DNA of 64,000 bases from Corynebacterium incognita (GTDB lineage Bacteria; Actinomycetota; Actinomycetes; Mycobacteriales; Mycobacteriaceae), in assembly GCF_014217255.1 (NCBI RefSeq), contig NZ_CP059404.1:496001-560000 (forward strand), given 5' to 3'. Under the pieces are notes generated by a model, which searched no databases, was not told the DNA's origin, and saw only the letters and a list, made by a program, of their open reading frames with translations. Positions 52,822-62,634 of this stretch are shown here, in pieces; within the stretch, counting starts at the first letter, position 1, and every line of letters begins with the position of its first letter. Made by a program: the position numbers and the translations under genes.

Positions 52822-54189
52822 ATGCAGCCCCATCAGCAAGATCAGAACCGCTCCCCCAAGCCCACCACCGTCGCGATTGTCGGCGGCGGCCCGCGCGGCC
52901 TGTGGGCGGTCGAGGAACTCCTCGAGCTAGCCGCCAACCACAGCGACCTTCACGTCGCCATCACCGTGTTCAACGCCCCGAGCCTCGAGCACTACGGCAC
53001 CGACCAGCCCGACTACTGGCGCCTCAACGTCCAGGCCGACTACCTGTACACCAAAACGCTCGGCGAGTTCGGCGACTGGGCGGGCAACTACACCGACTAC
53101 CTCCCCCGCGCGCTCGCCGGCCGCTTCCTCGAGGAGTCCTGGGACAACCTCCGCGTGCCGGACAACGCGTCAGTCAGCATCGTCCACGAGCACGTTGACG
53201 ACCCCGACGAGCTGCGCCAACGCTTCGACGAAGTGTTGCTCGTGCGCGGCCACGCGGAGACCTGGCAAGGCGAGCTTGACGACGCCCTGACGGTCTACCC
53301 CGCCGGTTCCCTTGCGCACATCACGGCCGGTTCGTCGGTCACCGTGCGTGGATTGTCACTCACCTTCACAGACGCCGTCCTGGATCTGACCATCGGCCGC
53401 GGCGGCACCTCGCGGCATGAGGGCTTAAAGGACGTCGGCACGTACACCCCGTCCGGCCAAGAACCCGCGGTCATCCACCCCTACTCGCGCAGCGGCCGGT
53501 TCCTCACGGTCAAACCTGACGACGCCGTCGAGTTCGACCTCAGCCACCTGCGCGCGACGCAGTCTGGGGCGGTGTCGCTCGCGACGTCGGCAGGCGACAT
53601 CATGGAGGCCATCATCGCCGGCGCGCAGCATCTCGCTCCGAAGCTGTCCCGCAGCGCCCTCGACGCCGTGGTGGAGGGCAACGATTCCACCGGCGACGCC
53701 GCCGAGGACTTCCGGCGCGACTTCGCCGTGGCCACCGGCAGCATCGACCCCACCAGCGGCGATCCCGCCACCGCCGGGATGGTGCTCGCGGAGTCCTTCC
53801 GCGCCGTGCATCCCGCGCTGGTGAACAAGCTGTCGTTTACCGAGGAGTTCGACGATTTCCACGACTACACCGACGTCCTCGACCGTGTGGTCTACGGCCT
53901 GCCGGTGGTCAATGCGCGCATCTTGCTTCAGCTTTTCGACGCCGGCATCGTCACCACCGACACCACCCTCGAGCACGATTCCGACTTCACCGTGGACGCC
54001 ATCATCCCGCCCGCGGCCAAGCCGCCCATCAAGACGCTGCGCAACGCGCGGCTGAGCCCGAACTCCAACCTGGCCGCCGCCGGCCGCGTCACCGAGGGCT
54101 GGATCCACGGCAACGACACCATCACCCGCGAGTACCACGAGGTCATCCCCAACTGGGCCCACGACGTCTACTCGCGCGCGACGGCGTAG
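52822..54189 (+). CDS. FAD/NAD(P)-binding protein (PF13454-like)
   Basis: 455 residues from ATG 52822 (GTG 52816 two codons earlier is also possible). The Rossmann motif TTVAIVGGGPRGLWAVEEL is near the N-terminus. PDYWRLNVQADYLYTK and HPYSRSGRFLTVKP follow, and AAAGRVTEGWIHGNDTITRE lies near the end. The family (FAD_NAD_binding_9) includes flavin oxidoreductases related to lysine/ornithine monooxygenases, with unknown substrate. A truncated close paralogue starts at 63263. The 3' end abuts the antitoxin stop (3 bases). Confidence 0.85.
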   Translation: MQPHQQDQNRSPKPTTVAIVGGGPRGLWAVEELLELAANHSDLHVAITVFNAPSLEHYGTDQPDYWRLNVQADYLYTKTLGEFGDWAGNYTDYLPRALAGRFLEESWDNLRVPDNASVSIVHEHVDDPDELRQRFDEVLLVRGHAETWQGELDDALTVYPAGSLAHITAGSSVTVRGLSLTFTDAVLDLTIGRGGTSRHEGLKDVGTYTPSGQEPAVIHPYSRSGRFLTVKPDDAVEFDLSHLRATQSGAVSLATSAGDIMEAIIAGAQHLAPKLSRSALDAVVEGNDSTGDAAEDFRRDFAVATGSIDPTSGDPATAGMVLAESFRAVHPALVNKLSFTEEFDDFHDYTDVLDRVVYGLPVVNARILLQLFDAGIVTTDTTLEHDSDFTVDAIIPPAAKPPIKTLRNARLSPNSNLAAAGRVTEGWIHGNDTITREYHEVIPNWAHDVYSRATA

Positions 54190-54192
54190 ATA

Positions 54193-54567
54193 CTAGCCCG
54201 CTGCCGCGCCCGCTCCGGTGCCTGATTTCTCTCCAGCGAGCTCCCGCAAGTTCTCTTCGACAGATTCTGCCAACTGCGAGTAATCGCTCTCGTCGGCGTC
54301 GATAACGATGTGCGCGGAGTAAGCGCCCACGGCCTCCGCGTATCGACGAGCCGTCCGAAGCGTGTGGTTCTTCGAGTTCAACTGCGAGATGGACTCGAAG
54401 CGAGACACCACAGATCGATCTACGCCCATGCGCTGTGCAATATCACGTTGAGTCAAACCCTTGCGTTTCCTTACCATCACGAGCTGCTCGATAAACGCCA
54501 TATCCGCGCCGATAAGATCAATCTCCAATTGCTCTTCAGGTGGAATCGTTAGTTTCGCCATTGTCAT
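54193..54567 (-). CDS. XRE/HigA-like antitoxin, helix-turn-helix protein
   Basis: 124 residues from ATG 54567. A Cro/CI-type helix-turn-helix: VMVRKRKGLTQRDIAQRMGV, then DRSVVSRFESISQLNSKNHTL, residues about 30-72. A charged C-terminal helix (QLAESVEENLRELAGEKS) may contact the toxin. It follows the gene at 54638-55171 (same strand, 70-base gap), the toxin-then-antitoxin order of higBA. It probably represses its own promoter. Confidence 0.8.
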   Translation of the reverse strand: MTMAKLTIPPEEQLEIDLIGADMAFIEQLVMVRKRKGLTQRDIAQRMGVDRSVVSRFESISQLNSKNHTLRTARRYAEAVGAYSAHIVIDADESDYSQLAESVEENLRELAGEKSGTGAGAAAG

Positions 54568-54637
54568 CGCCTTCCTTAGCGCCCCAAAACGGTGGCGTAC
54601 TCAAATCCTGTTAACACTTACCCTAGCCTAGCGTGCA

Positions 54638-55171
54638 TTAAAATGCACCCTCTGTATTGTTTCGAGGCCAAGGCCGGTACTCTACCTCGTTTTCTCGACA
54701 CCACCGTTTTGCTATATGCATCGCCTGAACGATATCCCGGTCTTGACTGTCTCGCGTCTTCCTAGCGTCACTCGCACTCGTACCGAAAAGTCTCTTTTCC
54801 CTGCACAAAACGATCAGCATTTGATGCTCTGGCTTCCCAACGCGATGGGAGATGTCTACAAAGTACAACCGATATTGTCTTCGCATCCCCAACTTGGATG
54901 CACGCTTCGCTGATGCTGTCTCATAGCCCTTTACTTCTCCTAGCCAAGGTGGGTCGGACACCATTCTCAGGACATGCCGCCCACTGGGCTCAACGAGTTC
55001 CGGTTCCGCGATACGAGTACCGTACTTGCCCCAACGCTCCAGTAAAGCTTTGAAAAACATAAAGGCTTCACGGTCCTGGAGCATCAATGCCTGAAAATCT
55101 GGCAGCGCGTATTCCTCAAACTCCCAACGCTCAAGACCAAATGCAATGCGATCCGGCAAGGCCAAATACAC
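54638..55171 (-). CDS. putative toxin partner of the XRE antitoxin
   Basis: 177 residues from GTG 55171; the ribosome site is poor. RMVSDPPWLGEVKGYE, then MRRQYRLYFVDISHRVGKPE and MLIVLCREKRLFG, give a compact basic protein of the type found beside XRE antitoxins. I do not recognise a RelE/HigB signature with certainty. The same frame remains open for about 33 codons upstream to a TAA near 55274 and looks protein-like (ASINHVIGVLKGGEIIFPDI) but contains no ATG/GTG/TTG. The gene may be frameshifted, truncated or use a rare start. A run of seven G lies in that stretch. Confidence 0.55.
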   Translation of the reverse strand: MYLALPDRIAFGLERWEFEEYALPDFQALMLQDREAFMFFKALLERWGKYGTRIAEPELVEPSGRHVLRMVSDPPWLGEVKGYETASAKRASKLGMRRQYRLYFVDISHRVGKPEHQMLIVLCREKRLFGTSASDARKTRDSQDRDIVQAMHIAKRWCRENEVEYRPWPRNNTEGAF

Positions 55172-55388
55172 GTGCGGAATATCTGGAAAAATGATTTCCC
55201 CCCCTTTTAAAACCCCGATTACATGATTGATACTAGCGAGTGGCCCCCGATGGCGCTCGAAATTGATACCTTAAATCCGTCAGACATCATTCCGGTCTCC
55301 CAGGTTTACAATCACGAGTCGTCGAAACCGTTGCTAATACATTCGAGAACTCGATGCTCATGTCCCGGCCGTCTGAAACAATAGGGTC

Positions 55389-56867
55389 ATGTCGGTTGAA
55401 GCACGCGCGTTGTCGCTGAGCAGGGTCATGAATGACTCTGCGGCTGTCCGCCTCCTGTCAGCGGATTTGGCCCCGGTTATCTTGGCGATCATCGCCGAAC
55501 ATTTCCCGCAGGGTGCCAAGCCCCGTTCCGCCGCTGAGCTCTATGAACTCATGGTGATCGACTTTGAGGTCATGGCCAGCAAGTTCTCCCTACCGCGCAA
55601 ACCCCAGGATTACTGCACTGACTGGGTCAAGCAGGGCTGGTTGGTGCGCAAATCCGGCACCGGCTCGCAGGGCGAAACCTTGGAGCCCAGCGAGGACGCG
55701 CTAGTTGCGCTCGAAGCGGTGCAACGCTGGGAGAAGCCGACGAACACCGTCACGGCCTCGCGCATCGAATCGATTAGCTCTTCGCTGCGTCGTTTGGCGC
55801 GCGATACCAATGAAGACATCGCCTCACGCATCCGCAGCCTGGAATTGGAGCGCGACGCGATTGACCGTGAGATCGAGCGAGTATCCCAGGGCGACTTCGA
55901 GAGTCTTTCCGCGCACGACACCGCGGAACGCGTCGCCGACATCCTGGCCATGGCCCAGGCGGTGCCCAGCGATTTCGCGCGCGTGCGCCATGACTTCGAA
56001 CGTCTCAACCACGTGCTGCGGCGCCAGCTGCTTGACCCCGAGGGCTACCGCGGAGACGTGTTAGATGACATCTTCCGCGGCGTGGACCTCATCGGAGACT
56101 CAGACGCCGGCCGCAGCTTCGACGGGTTCCGAGCACTGCTTACTGACCGTGAACGCTCCGCATGGGCGGATGAATGGATCGCGGAGATCCTCGACAGCGA
56201 GTCCGCCGCGCACCTCCCCGCCGGTGAAAGAAGCCGCCTGCGCCGCCTATTCCGCGACATGGAGGACACCAGCGACGAAGTCGCGCGAACCAAGGCAGGA
56301 CTCGCGCGCAGCCTGCGCAACTACGTCACCTCCGAGCAATTCGCCGAGGACCGCCGAATGATCGAGCTGTTGCGCGAAGCACGCGGCCTGGCGGCCGATG
56401 CTGCCCAGGGCACCGGTCTACAAGCCTTCCACCGCATGGAGACCCCACTCCAACGCATCGGCATGACCATTCACTCGGTATCACGAATACGACTAGCCAA
56501 CCCGGCGCGCGAGGTCGTGGAATACGTCCCTGAGGAATACGTGCCGGGCGAAAGCGACTTGGGCGATCTCACCTCGTTGGTGCGCGAGTCCGAGATCGAC
56601 TTCGAGGAACTCGGCGCGGCGGTGCGCGCGACCGTCGACAAGCGTGGCTCATCCTCCATCGCTGCCGTGCTCGCAGAGCATCCCGCAACCCAAGGCCTCG
56701 GCAGCGTCGTGGGGCTCATTCACCTCGCCACCAGGTACGGGATTGCGCCCTCGGAATCCCCGCCAGAGCCTGAACACGTTGAGTGGAGCGAGGCCGACGG
56801 AAGCCAGCGCCGCGCGCTCATCCCCCGCCTGTACTTCGACACCGATTCTCTTGAGGAGCTCCCATGA
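55389..56867 (+). CDS. jetA: Wadjet JetA (DUF3375), kleisin-like subunit
   Basis: 492 residues. It is first of four tightly packed genes (ATGA overlap into jetB). A DUF3375-type helical N-terminus (FEVMASKFSLPRKPQDYCTDW, WVKQGWLVRK) is followed by a long helical middle (about 125-330) and a C-terminus with VRESEIDFEELGAAVRATV and LHLATRYGI-like elements. In Wadjet (type I; related to MksBEFG) JetA bridges the JetC heads and recruits JetB. The complex extrudes circular DNA and JetD cleaves it, restricting plasmids. Confidence 0.93.
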   Translation: MSVEARALSLSRVMNDSAAVRLLSADLAPVILAIIAEHFPQGAKPRSAAELYELMVIDFEVMASKFSLPRKPQDYCTDWVKQGWLVRKSGTGSQGETLEPSEDALVALEAVQRWEKPTNTVTASRIESISSSLRRLARDTNEDIASRIRSLELERDAIDREIERVSQGDFESLSAHDTAERVADILAMAQAVPSDFARVRHDFERLNHVLRRQLLDPEGYRGDVLDDIFRGVDLIGDSDAGRSFDGFRALLTDRERSAWADEWIAEILDSESAAHLPAGERSRLRRLFRDMEDTSDEVARTKAGLARSLRNYVTSEQFAEDRRMIELLREARGLAADAAQGTGLQAFHRMETPLQRIGMTIHSVSRIRLANPAREVVEYVPEEYVPGESDLGDLTSLVRESEIDFEELGAAVRATVDKRGSSSIAAVLAEHPATQGLGSVVGLIHLATRYGIAPSESPPEPEHVEWSEADGSQRRALIPRLYFDTDSLEELP

Positions 56868-57508
56868 CCGAGCCAGTAGATTCCACCCTGCAGCCACCGT
56901 TATGGGAGGGCGACCGCGGCGCGCTCACTTATGACTCCCGCCGTGCATTCGTCCAGCTCCTCCAGGGCCCGCTCATCCGCGCGGACAAAGAGCCGACGCT
57001 GTGGAAAGCCATCTTGTCCGACGAGCAGAACTTACGCTCCCGGCTCCACGAGGTTTTCCTGGAGCTCATCCTCGATGAGACCGAAGGCTTCGCGTTTACC
57101 CGCATGGTCGTGGACGAAAAGCTCACCATCCCGCAGGTCCTGCGCACCGATTCCCTCAAGCACGTGGACACCGCGATCCTGCTCAACCTACGCCAAGAGC
57201 TCGCCATGGCGCTTCCTGGAGACCGCGTGGTCGTGGACGTCGAGGAGCTCCGCGACGCCATCTCCTATGTTCGCGACGTCGACAATCGCGACGAAGCGGG
57301 CTTCAACAAGCGTTTCGACGCCGCCATCAAGAGGATCGTCAACACCTACAACCTGCTGAGCGCCACCGAAACCGAAGGGCGGTACGAGGTCTCGCCGGTC
57401 TTACGCCAGCTTTTCGACGCCGAGACCGTCCCCGCCATCCGTGACGAATACGCCCGCCTTGCCCGCGACGCCAACTCCGATTCCGACTCCACCAGTGAGG
57501 ATGCTTAA
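56864..57508 (+). CDS. jetB: Wadjet JetB (DUF4194), KITE-type subunit
   Basis: 214 residues. Start overlaps jetA stop as ATGA. Tandem winged-helix layout with ALTYDSRRAFVQLLQGPLIR, LVLDE-type strand VFLELILDETEGFAFTRMVV and AISYVRDVDNRDEAGFNKRF, typical of DUF4194/MksE-like proteins. It binds JetA and DNA within the motor complex. The gene ends 3 bases before jetC. Host-like GC content, so the system has either ameliorated or come from a relative. Confidence 0.92.
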   Translation: MTEPVDSTLQPPLWEGDRGALTYDSRRAFVQLLQGPLIRADKEPTLWKAILSDEQNLRSRLHEVFLELILDETEGFAFTRMVVDEKLTIPQVLRTDSLKHVDTAILLNLRQELAMALPGDRVVVDVEELRDAISYVRDVDNRDEAGFNKRFDAAIKRIVNTYNLLSATETEGRYEVSPVLRQLFDAETVPAIRDEYARLARDANSDSDSTSEDA

Positions 57509-57511
57509 ACC

Positions 57512-60500
57512 ATGACTCAGAGCTACCCCGGCCAGTTCCGGCTTGCCCGCGTCCAACTCATCAACTGGGGCACCTTCCACGGCTACTACTCCATCCCCGT
57601 GAGCCGCGAAGGCTTCCTCATTACGGGCGGATCGGGTTCCGGTAAGTCGACGCTTCTCGACGCCATCTCCGCCGTCCTCGTTCCCCATGGCTCGCTGAAC
57701 TTCAACGCGGCGTCACAGCAGGAATCGGGACGCTCCAACGGTCGCAGCTTAGTCTCTTATATCCGCGGCGCGTGGCGCACGTTGGAGGATCCGCAAACCG
57801 GTGACATCACCTCCTCGAATCTCCGCGACGGCGCGACGTATTCCATCGTCGCGCTGACCTACGACAACGGCAATTCCACAGTCCACACACTGGTCGCTAT
57901 TTTCCGCCTCGATGGTGGCGAGTCCTCGAATGCGGACATCAAGAAGCTCTTCGGCATCATCCCGGGCGACGTGGACATCAACGAGCTCACGCCGCTGCTC
58001 ACTCGGTCGCTGGACACCCGCAAAATCAAGGCGCGCTTCGCGGGCACCACCGCGACATTCACGCAAACCTACAGCACCTTCGCGGACCGCTTCCGTCGTC
58101 GGCTCGGCATCAACAACGTGGAAGCACAGATGCTGCTCCACCGCACCCAGTCAGCGAAGTCCCTCGGCAGCCTGGACCAGCTCTTCCGCGACTTTATGCT
58201 GGATAAACCCACCACCTTCGACCGGGCTAACGAGGCCGTTGAGCAGTTCGACGACCTGCGTCAGGCCTACCTCAAGGTCGAGGACGTCAATGCCCAGATC
58301 GAGGCGCTAGCCCCGCTGCCCGCACACAACGACCGTCGCAAGGAAGCCCTCGCCGCCCGCGAGAAGGCCGACGCCATGCTCACTGCGCTGCCCACTGTCT
58401 GCCGCCGCGTGAGGGCCGACGCCCTCGACGAAGAGATTCGCCGGCACACCGCCAACCTCAGCGAGGCCGAAGCACGTCTCGCCGAGTTATCGGAGCAGCT
58501 CGAACACCGCCAAAGCGAGGAACGCCGCGCCGCCGACGTAGTCAACGAGCGCACATCCAACGCCGTCGAAATACTCCAGCTGCGCATCGAAAGAGAACAA
58601 CAACAGATCACGCATCGACAAAACGTGTTTGCACGCATCGCCGAAGCCGCCACCGGCTGGGAACTCAACTTCGGCCAATCGGCTGAAGGCTTCGCCGCGC
58701 TTCAGGCCTCGGCTCAAGTCCGCCTGGATGACTTCGAAACCGACAAAGCCAAACTCAACGACGAGAGCCGCCAGCTCTCCGTGGAGAGCGAACAGGCAAC
58801 GCAGAACCTCTCCACCATCGAGGCTGACCTGGCGTCGCTGTCCGGCCGTCGTTCCAATATCAACCGCGAGCTTCTCGAGCTACGCCAGCACCTGTGCCAC
58901 GACACCAACTTCACCGAATCCGAGCTCCCCTTCGCCGGCGAGCTCATGGACGTCTCCCCTGACCACAACGACTGGGAGCCGGTCATCCAGAAGCTGCTCC
59001 ATAACTTCGCCGGCACCCTGCTGGTCCCCTCCGCCGCGCGGGAGAAGGTCAACGCCTGGGTGAACTCCCACAACGTCAAGGCCAGGCTGGAGTACCGCGC
59101 CGTTCCCGAAACCACCACCAGCGCCGTACGGTCCCGCGACCCGCGGCTGCTCATCCACAAGCTGGAGTTCCAGGAGCACCCGATGTCCGGGTGGATCCAG
59201 AATTTCATCTCCCGCCGGTTCAATTACGTGTGTGTCGCAGACCTGAAAGAACTGGAGGCGCTATCGCCCGAAACCCGCGGCGTCACCCAAGAAGGTTTGG
59301 AGCGCCACCCACGAGACAAAGACGGCTCCACGCGCTTCATCAAGGACGATCGCACCAGCCGCCAAGGCACTCGTTTCTACCGCGTCGGCTCCACCAACCA
59401 AGCGAAGATCGAGCTGCTCCAGCAAGAACGTGCCGCCGCCAAGAGCCAGTGCGACGCTACTCGACGCCGCCTCGAAGAAACCGAACGCAAACTCGACGCC
59501 CTGCGCACCGAAAGGGAACGCGCCCAGGTCATCCTCGCCACGTCCTTCCAGGACATCGACGCCACCCCGGCCCAACGGCGCAAGGCCGAACTCGAGGAAG
59601 AGCTCCAGCAGCTCAACTCCTCACCAGAGACCGCCGAGATTCTGGCCGCTCACGAACGTGCTAAAGCAGCCCTCGAGGCCGCGCACACTGAGCACTCCGA
59701 GGCTTTCAAGGAAGCCGCGCAGCTCGAAGGAAAACTCACCGATCTCCGCACCCAACGCGCGGACATCGATCCCTCGTCGCTAGGCGGCCTGGAACCCGAG
59801 ATAGAAGACGCCGTTCACCAGGCGCTGACGAAGACCACGCGACGGTTGACCTTGAGCAACATCGGCGATCGTCGCGACGCCGTCCAGGAAATGCTGCAAA
59901 AGAAAGCAAAAGAAGCCGATACCACGGCCACCCGCGCCGCCGGCTCCATCTCCTCCCTCCTCTCCAACTATCTCCAGAAATGGCCATCAGAAGGCGCGGA
60001 CCTTAAGGCGGAGCCGGACTACGCCGGTGAAGGCATCCGGAAACTCGAGTACCTGCGCGCCGATCGCCTCGGCGAGTTCCGGGCCCAGTTCCTCGATCTG
60101 CTCAATGGCACCACCGTGGACAACCTCTCCCACCTGGCCACGCTCTTACGCCGCGCCAAGTCGGAGATCGAAACCCGCATGGAGTACATCAACAAGTCCC
60201 TGTCCCGTTCGCCGTTCAACCCCAGGCGCACGCTCCGCATTGACGTTAAGGATGCCCGCGGCTCCCAAGTCATCGAGTTCCAGCGCGACCTCGACGCCGC
60301 CACCTCCGGCGCCTTTGAAGAAGCCACCGCGGACGCCCACGAGGCCGGTGTGGCCCGCTACCACGCGCTGGACAAGATCCTCACCCGCCTGGGCTCAAGC
60401 GCGCCTGAGGACGGCCGCTGGCGCAACGTCGTGCTGGACACCCGGCGCCACGTGAGCTTCATCGGCCGCGAGCTCAACTCGGACGGCGGCACCGTTAACA

Positions 60501-60895
60501 CCTACCAAGACTCCGCCGCCCTTTCCGGCGGGCAGGCCCAGAAGCTCGTGTTCTTCTGCCTGGCGGCCGCGCTGCGCTACCGCCTCGCCGACATCGACGC
60601 CGAGTTACCCACCTACGGCACCGTCATCCTGGACGAGGCCTTCGACCGCGCCGACCCCGAGTTCACCCGCACCGCCATGGATGTATTCACCTCCTTCGGC
60701 TTCCACATGGTCCTGGCCACCCCGTTCAAGCTCATCCGTACCCTCTCGCCGTATGTGGACGGCACCATCGTCGTCAACTACGAGGAGACGGTCATCGACG
60801 GCAAGCCTTCCGCACGCTCGGGCTTCGCGCTTATCGACGCCGCGGGCACCTCCACCACCGACGACAAGGAGGACCAGCATGCGGACGCCCAGTGA
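57512..60895 (+). CDS. jetC: Wadjet JetC, SMC/MksB-like ATPase
   Basis: 1127 residues. Walker A GGSGSGKST at 39-47 and a long coiled coil rich in E/A/R/Q (about 260-460 and 650-830) around a hinge region. The ABC signature is ALSGGQAQKLVFFCLAAALRY near 1003 and Walker B TVILDEAFDRADPEFTRTAM near 1037. JetC is the SMC motor that loads on and extrudes plasmid DNA. It overlaps jetD by 17 bases. Confidence 0.96.
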   Translation: MTQSYPGQFRLARVQLINWGTFHGYYSIPVSREGFLITGGSGSGKSTLLDAISAVLVPHGSLNFNAASQQESGRSNGRSLVSYIRGAWRTLEDPQTGDITSSNLRDGATYSIVALTYDNGNSTVHTLVAIFRLDGGESSNADIKKLFGIIPGDVDINELTPLLTRSLDTRKIKARFAGTTATFTQTYSTFADRFRRRLGINNVEAQMLLHRTQSAKSLGSLDQLFRDFMLDKPTTFDRANEAVEQFDDLRQAYLKVEDVNAQIEALAPLPAHNDRRKEALAAREKADAMLTALPTVCRRVRADALDEEIRRHTANLSEAEARLAELSEQLEHRQSEERRAADVVNERTSNAVEILQLRIEREQQQITHRQNVFARIAEAATGWELNFGQSAEGFAALQASAQVRLDDFETDKAKLNDESRQLSVESEQATQNLSTIEADLASLSGRRSNINRELLELRQHLCHDTNFTESELPFAGELMDVSPDHNDWEPVIQKLLHNFAGTLLVPSAAREKVNAWVNSHNVKARLEYRAVPETTTSAVRSRDPRLLIHKLEFQEHPMSGWIQNFISRRFNYVCVADLKELEALSPETRGVTQEGLERHPRDKDGSTRFIKDDRTSRQGTRFYRVGSTNQAKIELLQQERAAAKSQCDATRRRLEETERKLDALRTERERAQVILATSFQDIDATPAQRRKAELEEELQQLNSSPETAEILAAHERAKAALEAAHTEHSEAFKEAAQLEGKLTDLRTQRADIDPSSLGGLEPEIEDAVHQALTKTTRRLTLSNIGDRRDAVQEMLQKKAKEADTTATRAAGSISSLLSNYLQKWPSEGADLKAEPDYAGEGIRKLEYLRADRLGEFRAQFLDLLNGTTVDNLSHLATLLRRAKSEIETRMEYINKSLSRSPFNPRRTLRIDVKDARGSQVIEFQRDLDAATSGAFEEATADAHEAGVARYHALDKILTRLGSSAPEDGRWRNVVLDTRRHVSFIGRELNSDGGTVNTYQDSAALSGGQAQKLVFFCLAAALRYRLADIDAELPTYGTVILDEAFDRADPEFTRTAMDVFTSFGFHMVLATPFKLIRTLSPYVDGTIVVNYEETVIDGKPSARSGFALIDAAGTSTTDDKEDQHADAQ

Positions 60896-62036
60896 CCTCC
60901 GCGCCCACGCGCAGTCTCTCCTACGCAAAAACTACGCCACGGCCCTCGCCACCCCGGACGAGCTCAACCTGAACTGGCCCCTCCACCCACCTACCGCACA
61001 AGCAGCGGGAAAGGACACCGCCGCCACCAAGAGGTTCATCACCGACTGGAAACGCTGGCCCCAGGCAGTAGAAGTCACCTTCGAAACCCGTCGCTGGACT
61101 CACCAGGGATTAGGTACCAACGCCGTCCCGGTGCGCGTCACGCTGAATGGCGCCCAGCGCATCGCGGCCGTCGCCGGCCTCGGAACAGAATTCTCCCGCC
61201 TGCGCACCACCGCCGCTACAATCATCGACGCCTTCCCCGACAACGCCGACTTCGCCACCTCGGTGTACAAGCTCCACCGCCAGTGGGCTAACCTCCACGA
61301 CGCCGACGTCACGCAGCTCATCGCTTGCCTTCACTGGCTCCACGAAAACCCCAACTCTGGTATGTGGGAGCGCGCCGTGCCGGTGCTCAACGTGGACGGC
61401 AAATGGATCGGCAACCACCGCAAGCTTCTCAAAGAACTACTCGCCCCACTCGGCGTCGACGGTCTCGGACTCCGCACCACAGATCCCCGCCTGCGCGTCC
61501 GCTTCCTCAACGGCAGCCACCAATTCCCGGACCTCGAGGTCCCTTTCGCCGACGCCGCGCGCCTCGTCCCAGCCGGCCAACGTCCAACCGTTCTCATCGT
61601 TGAGAACAAGCAGACCTTCCTCGCGCTCCCCAACTATCCCACCGACACCACGTCACCCATCATCGCGGTATTCGGCTCCGGCTACGCCGCCCAGCACCTC
61701 CACGAACTCCCCTGGCTACATAACGCTCACGTGGGCTACTGGGGCGATCTCGACGCCGACGGCTTCGCCATCCTCAACTCGCTTCGCTCACACCTGCCCA
61801 ACGCCGACCTTTCATCCCTTCTCATGGACGCGGCCACTGTCAAGGAATTCACACACCTCGCCGTATCCGATCCCCAGTCACGATCCCCACTCGGCCTCAA
61901 CCACCTCACCGACGACGAACGGCGTGCCGCCAATCTCCTCTTCACCGAGGGCGGTCTGCGGATCGAACAGGAACGCATCCCGTTCACACACGCCGAAGCG
62001 ATAATCACCGACTGGCTTGACGCGGCATTAGGCTGA
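60879..62036 (+). CDS. jetD: Wadjet JetD, Toprim-fold nuclease subunit (DUF3322/DUF2220)
   Basis: 385 residues; ATG 60879 follows AAGGAGG by 6 bases. N-terminal DUF3322-like domain (about 1-200, WKRWPQAVEVTFETRRWTHQ). The Toprim domain has the catalytic-type Glu in TVLIVENKQTFLALPN near 242 and the acidic pair in HVGYWGDLDADGFAILNSLR near 288. In Wadjet, JetD makes the double-strand break in the extruded circular DNA. All four components are full length with catalytic motifs intact, so the system should be functional. Confidence 0.95.
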   Translation: MRTPSDLRAHAQSLLRKNYATALATPDELNLNWPLHPPTAQAAGKDTAATKRFITDWKRWPQAVEVTFETRRWTHQGLGTNAVPVRVTLNGAQRIAAVAGLGTEFSRLRTTAATIIDAFPDNADFATSVYKLHRQWANLHDADVTQLIACLHWLHENPNSGMWERAVPVLNVDGKWIGNHRKLLKELLAPLGVDGLGLRTTDPRLRVRFLNGSHQFPDLEVPFADAARLVPAGQRPTVLIVENKQTFLALPNYPTDTTSPIIAVFGSGYAAQHLHELPWLHNAHVGYWGDLDADGFAILNSLRSHLPNADLSSLLMDAATVKEFTHLAVSDPQSRSPLGLNHLTDDERRAANLLFTEGGLRIEQERIPFTHAEAIITDWLDAALG

Positions 62037-62062
62037 GCCCGATAGACGCCGCTGGTTCGTGG

Positions 62063-62437
62063 TCAATCGTCTTCACTTTTCTTAGGTTCAGTTCGAGGGT
62101 CATACAAATTAGCGTTGCATGACGGAAAACCTATCGATTTTGTAAACTGTTCGGGCACCGCCAAGACTGGTATCAACCAGGCGTTTGTCATGATGGCATT
62201 CTCGAAACAAGAATTACGCAGATCAGTCTCACTAATCATCGCGTCCGTGAAATCTGCGTCAGTAAAATCCGCGAAGCTAAGATTGGCCCAAGCAATCATA
62301 GAGTCCCGGAACGAGCACCCTCTACAGATGCTCCCTTGCAAGTTGATTTCTGTTAAGTCATAACCAGAAAAATCCTGAGCGGAAGCATCTTTACCGGCTA
62401 ACCCGTTCACCCACGAATCAGGCATTTCCTTATACAT
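62063..62437 (-). CDS. pentapeptide-repeat protein
   Basis: 124 residues from ATG 62437 (GAGG 8 bases before). Repeats of A(D/N)LxX type: NLSFADFTDADFTDAMISET, followed by DLRNSCFENAIM. N-terminal segments (QDFSGYDLTEINLQGSICRG) also follow the pattern. Such beta-helical proteins may mimic DNA or act as scaffolds; the substrate is unknown. It converges on jetD. AT-richer than jetABCD. The gap from 62438 to 62634 contains no supported gene. Confidence 0.85.
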   Translation of the reverse strand: MYKEMPDSWVNGLAGKDASAQDFSGYDLTEINLQGSICRGCSFRDSMIAWANLSFADFTDADFTDAMISETDLRNSCFENAIMTNAWLIPVLAVPEQFTKSIGFPSCNANLYDPRTEPKKSEDD

Positions 62438-62634
62438 TGTTTTACCTCAATTGAGGGGCTTCGCGGATCCACCGTGGGCAACGCCCGTCAAAACCATCAC
62501 TCCCAATCAAATTAAAACAGTTTCCATTATTTCGAATGTTATCACTCTCATTAGAAAACCGGGAATTCCCTCACCCAGGATGGCGAATGAGGGATTAGTA
62601 AGAGAAGCGGGCTTAGCTAGTAGCGATCTGCGGC

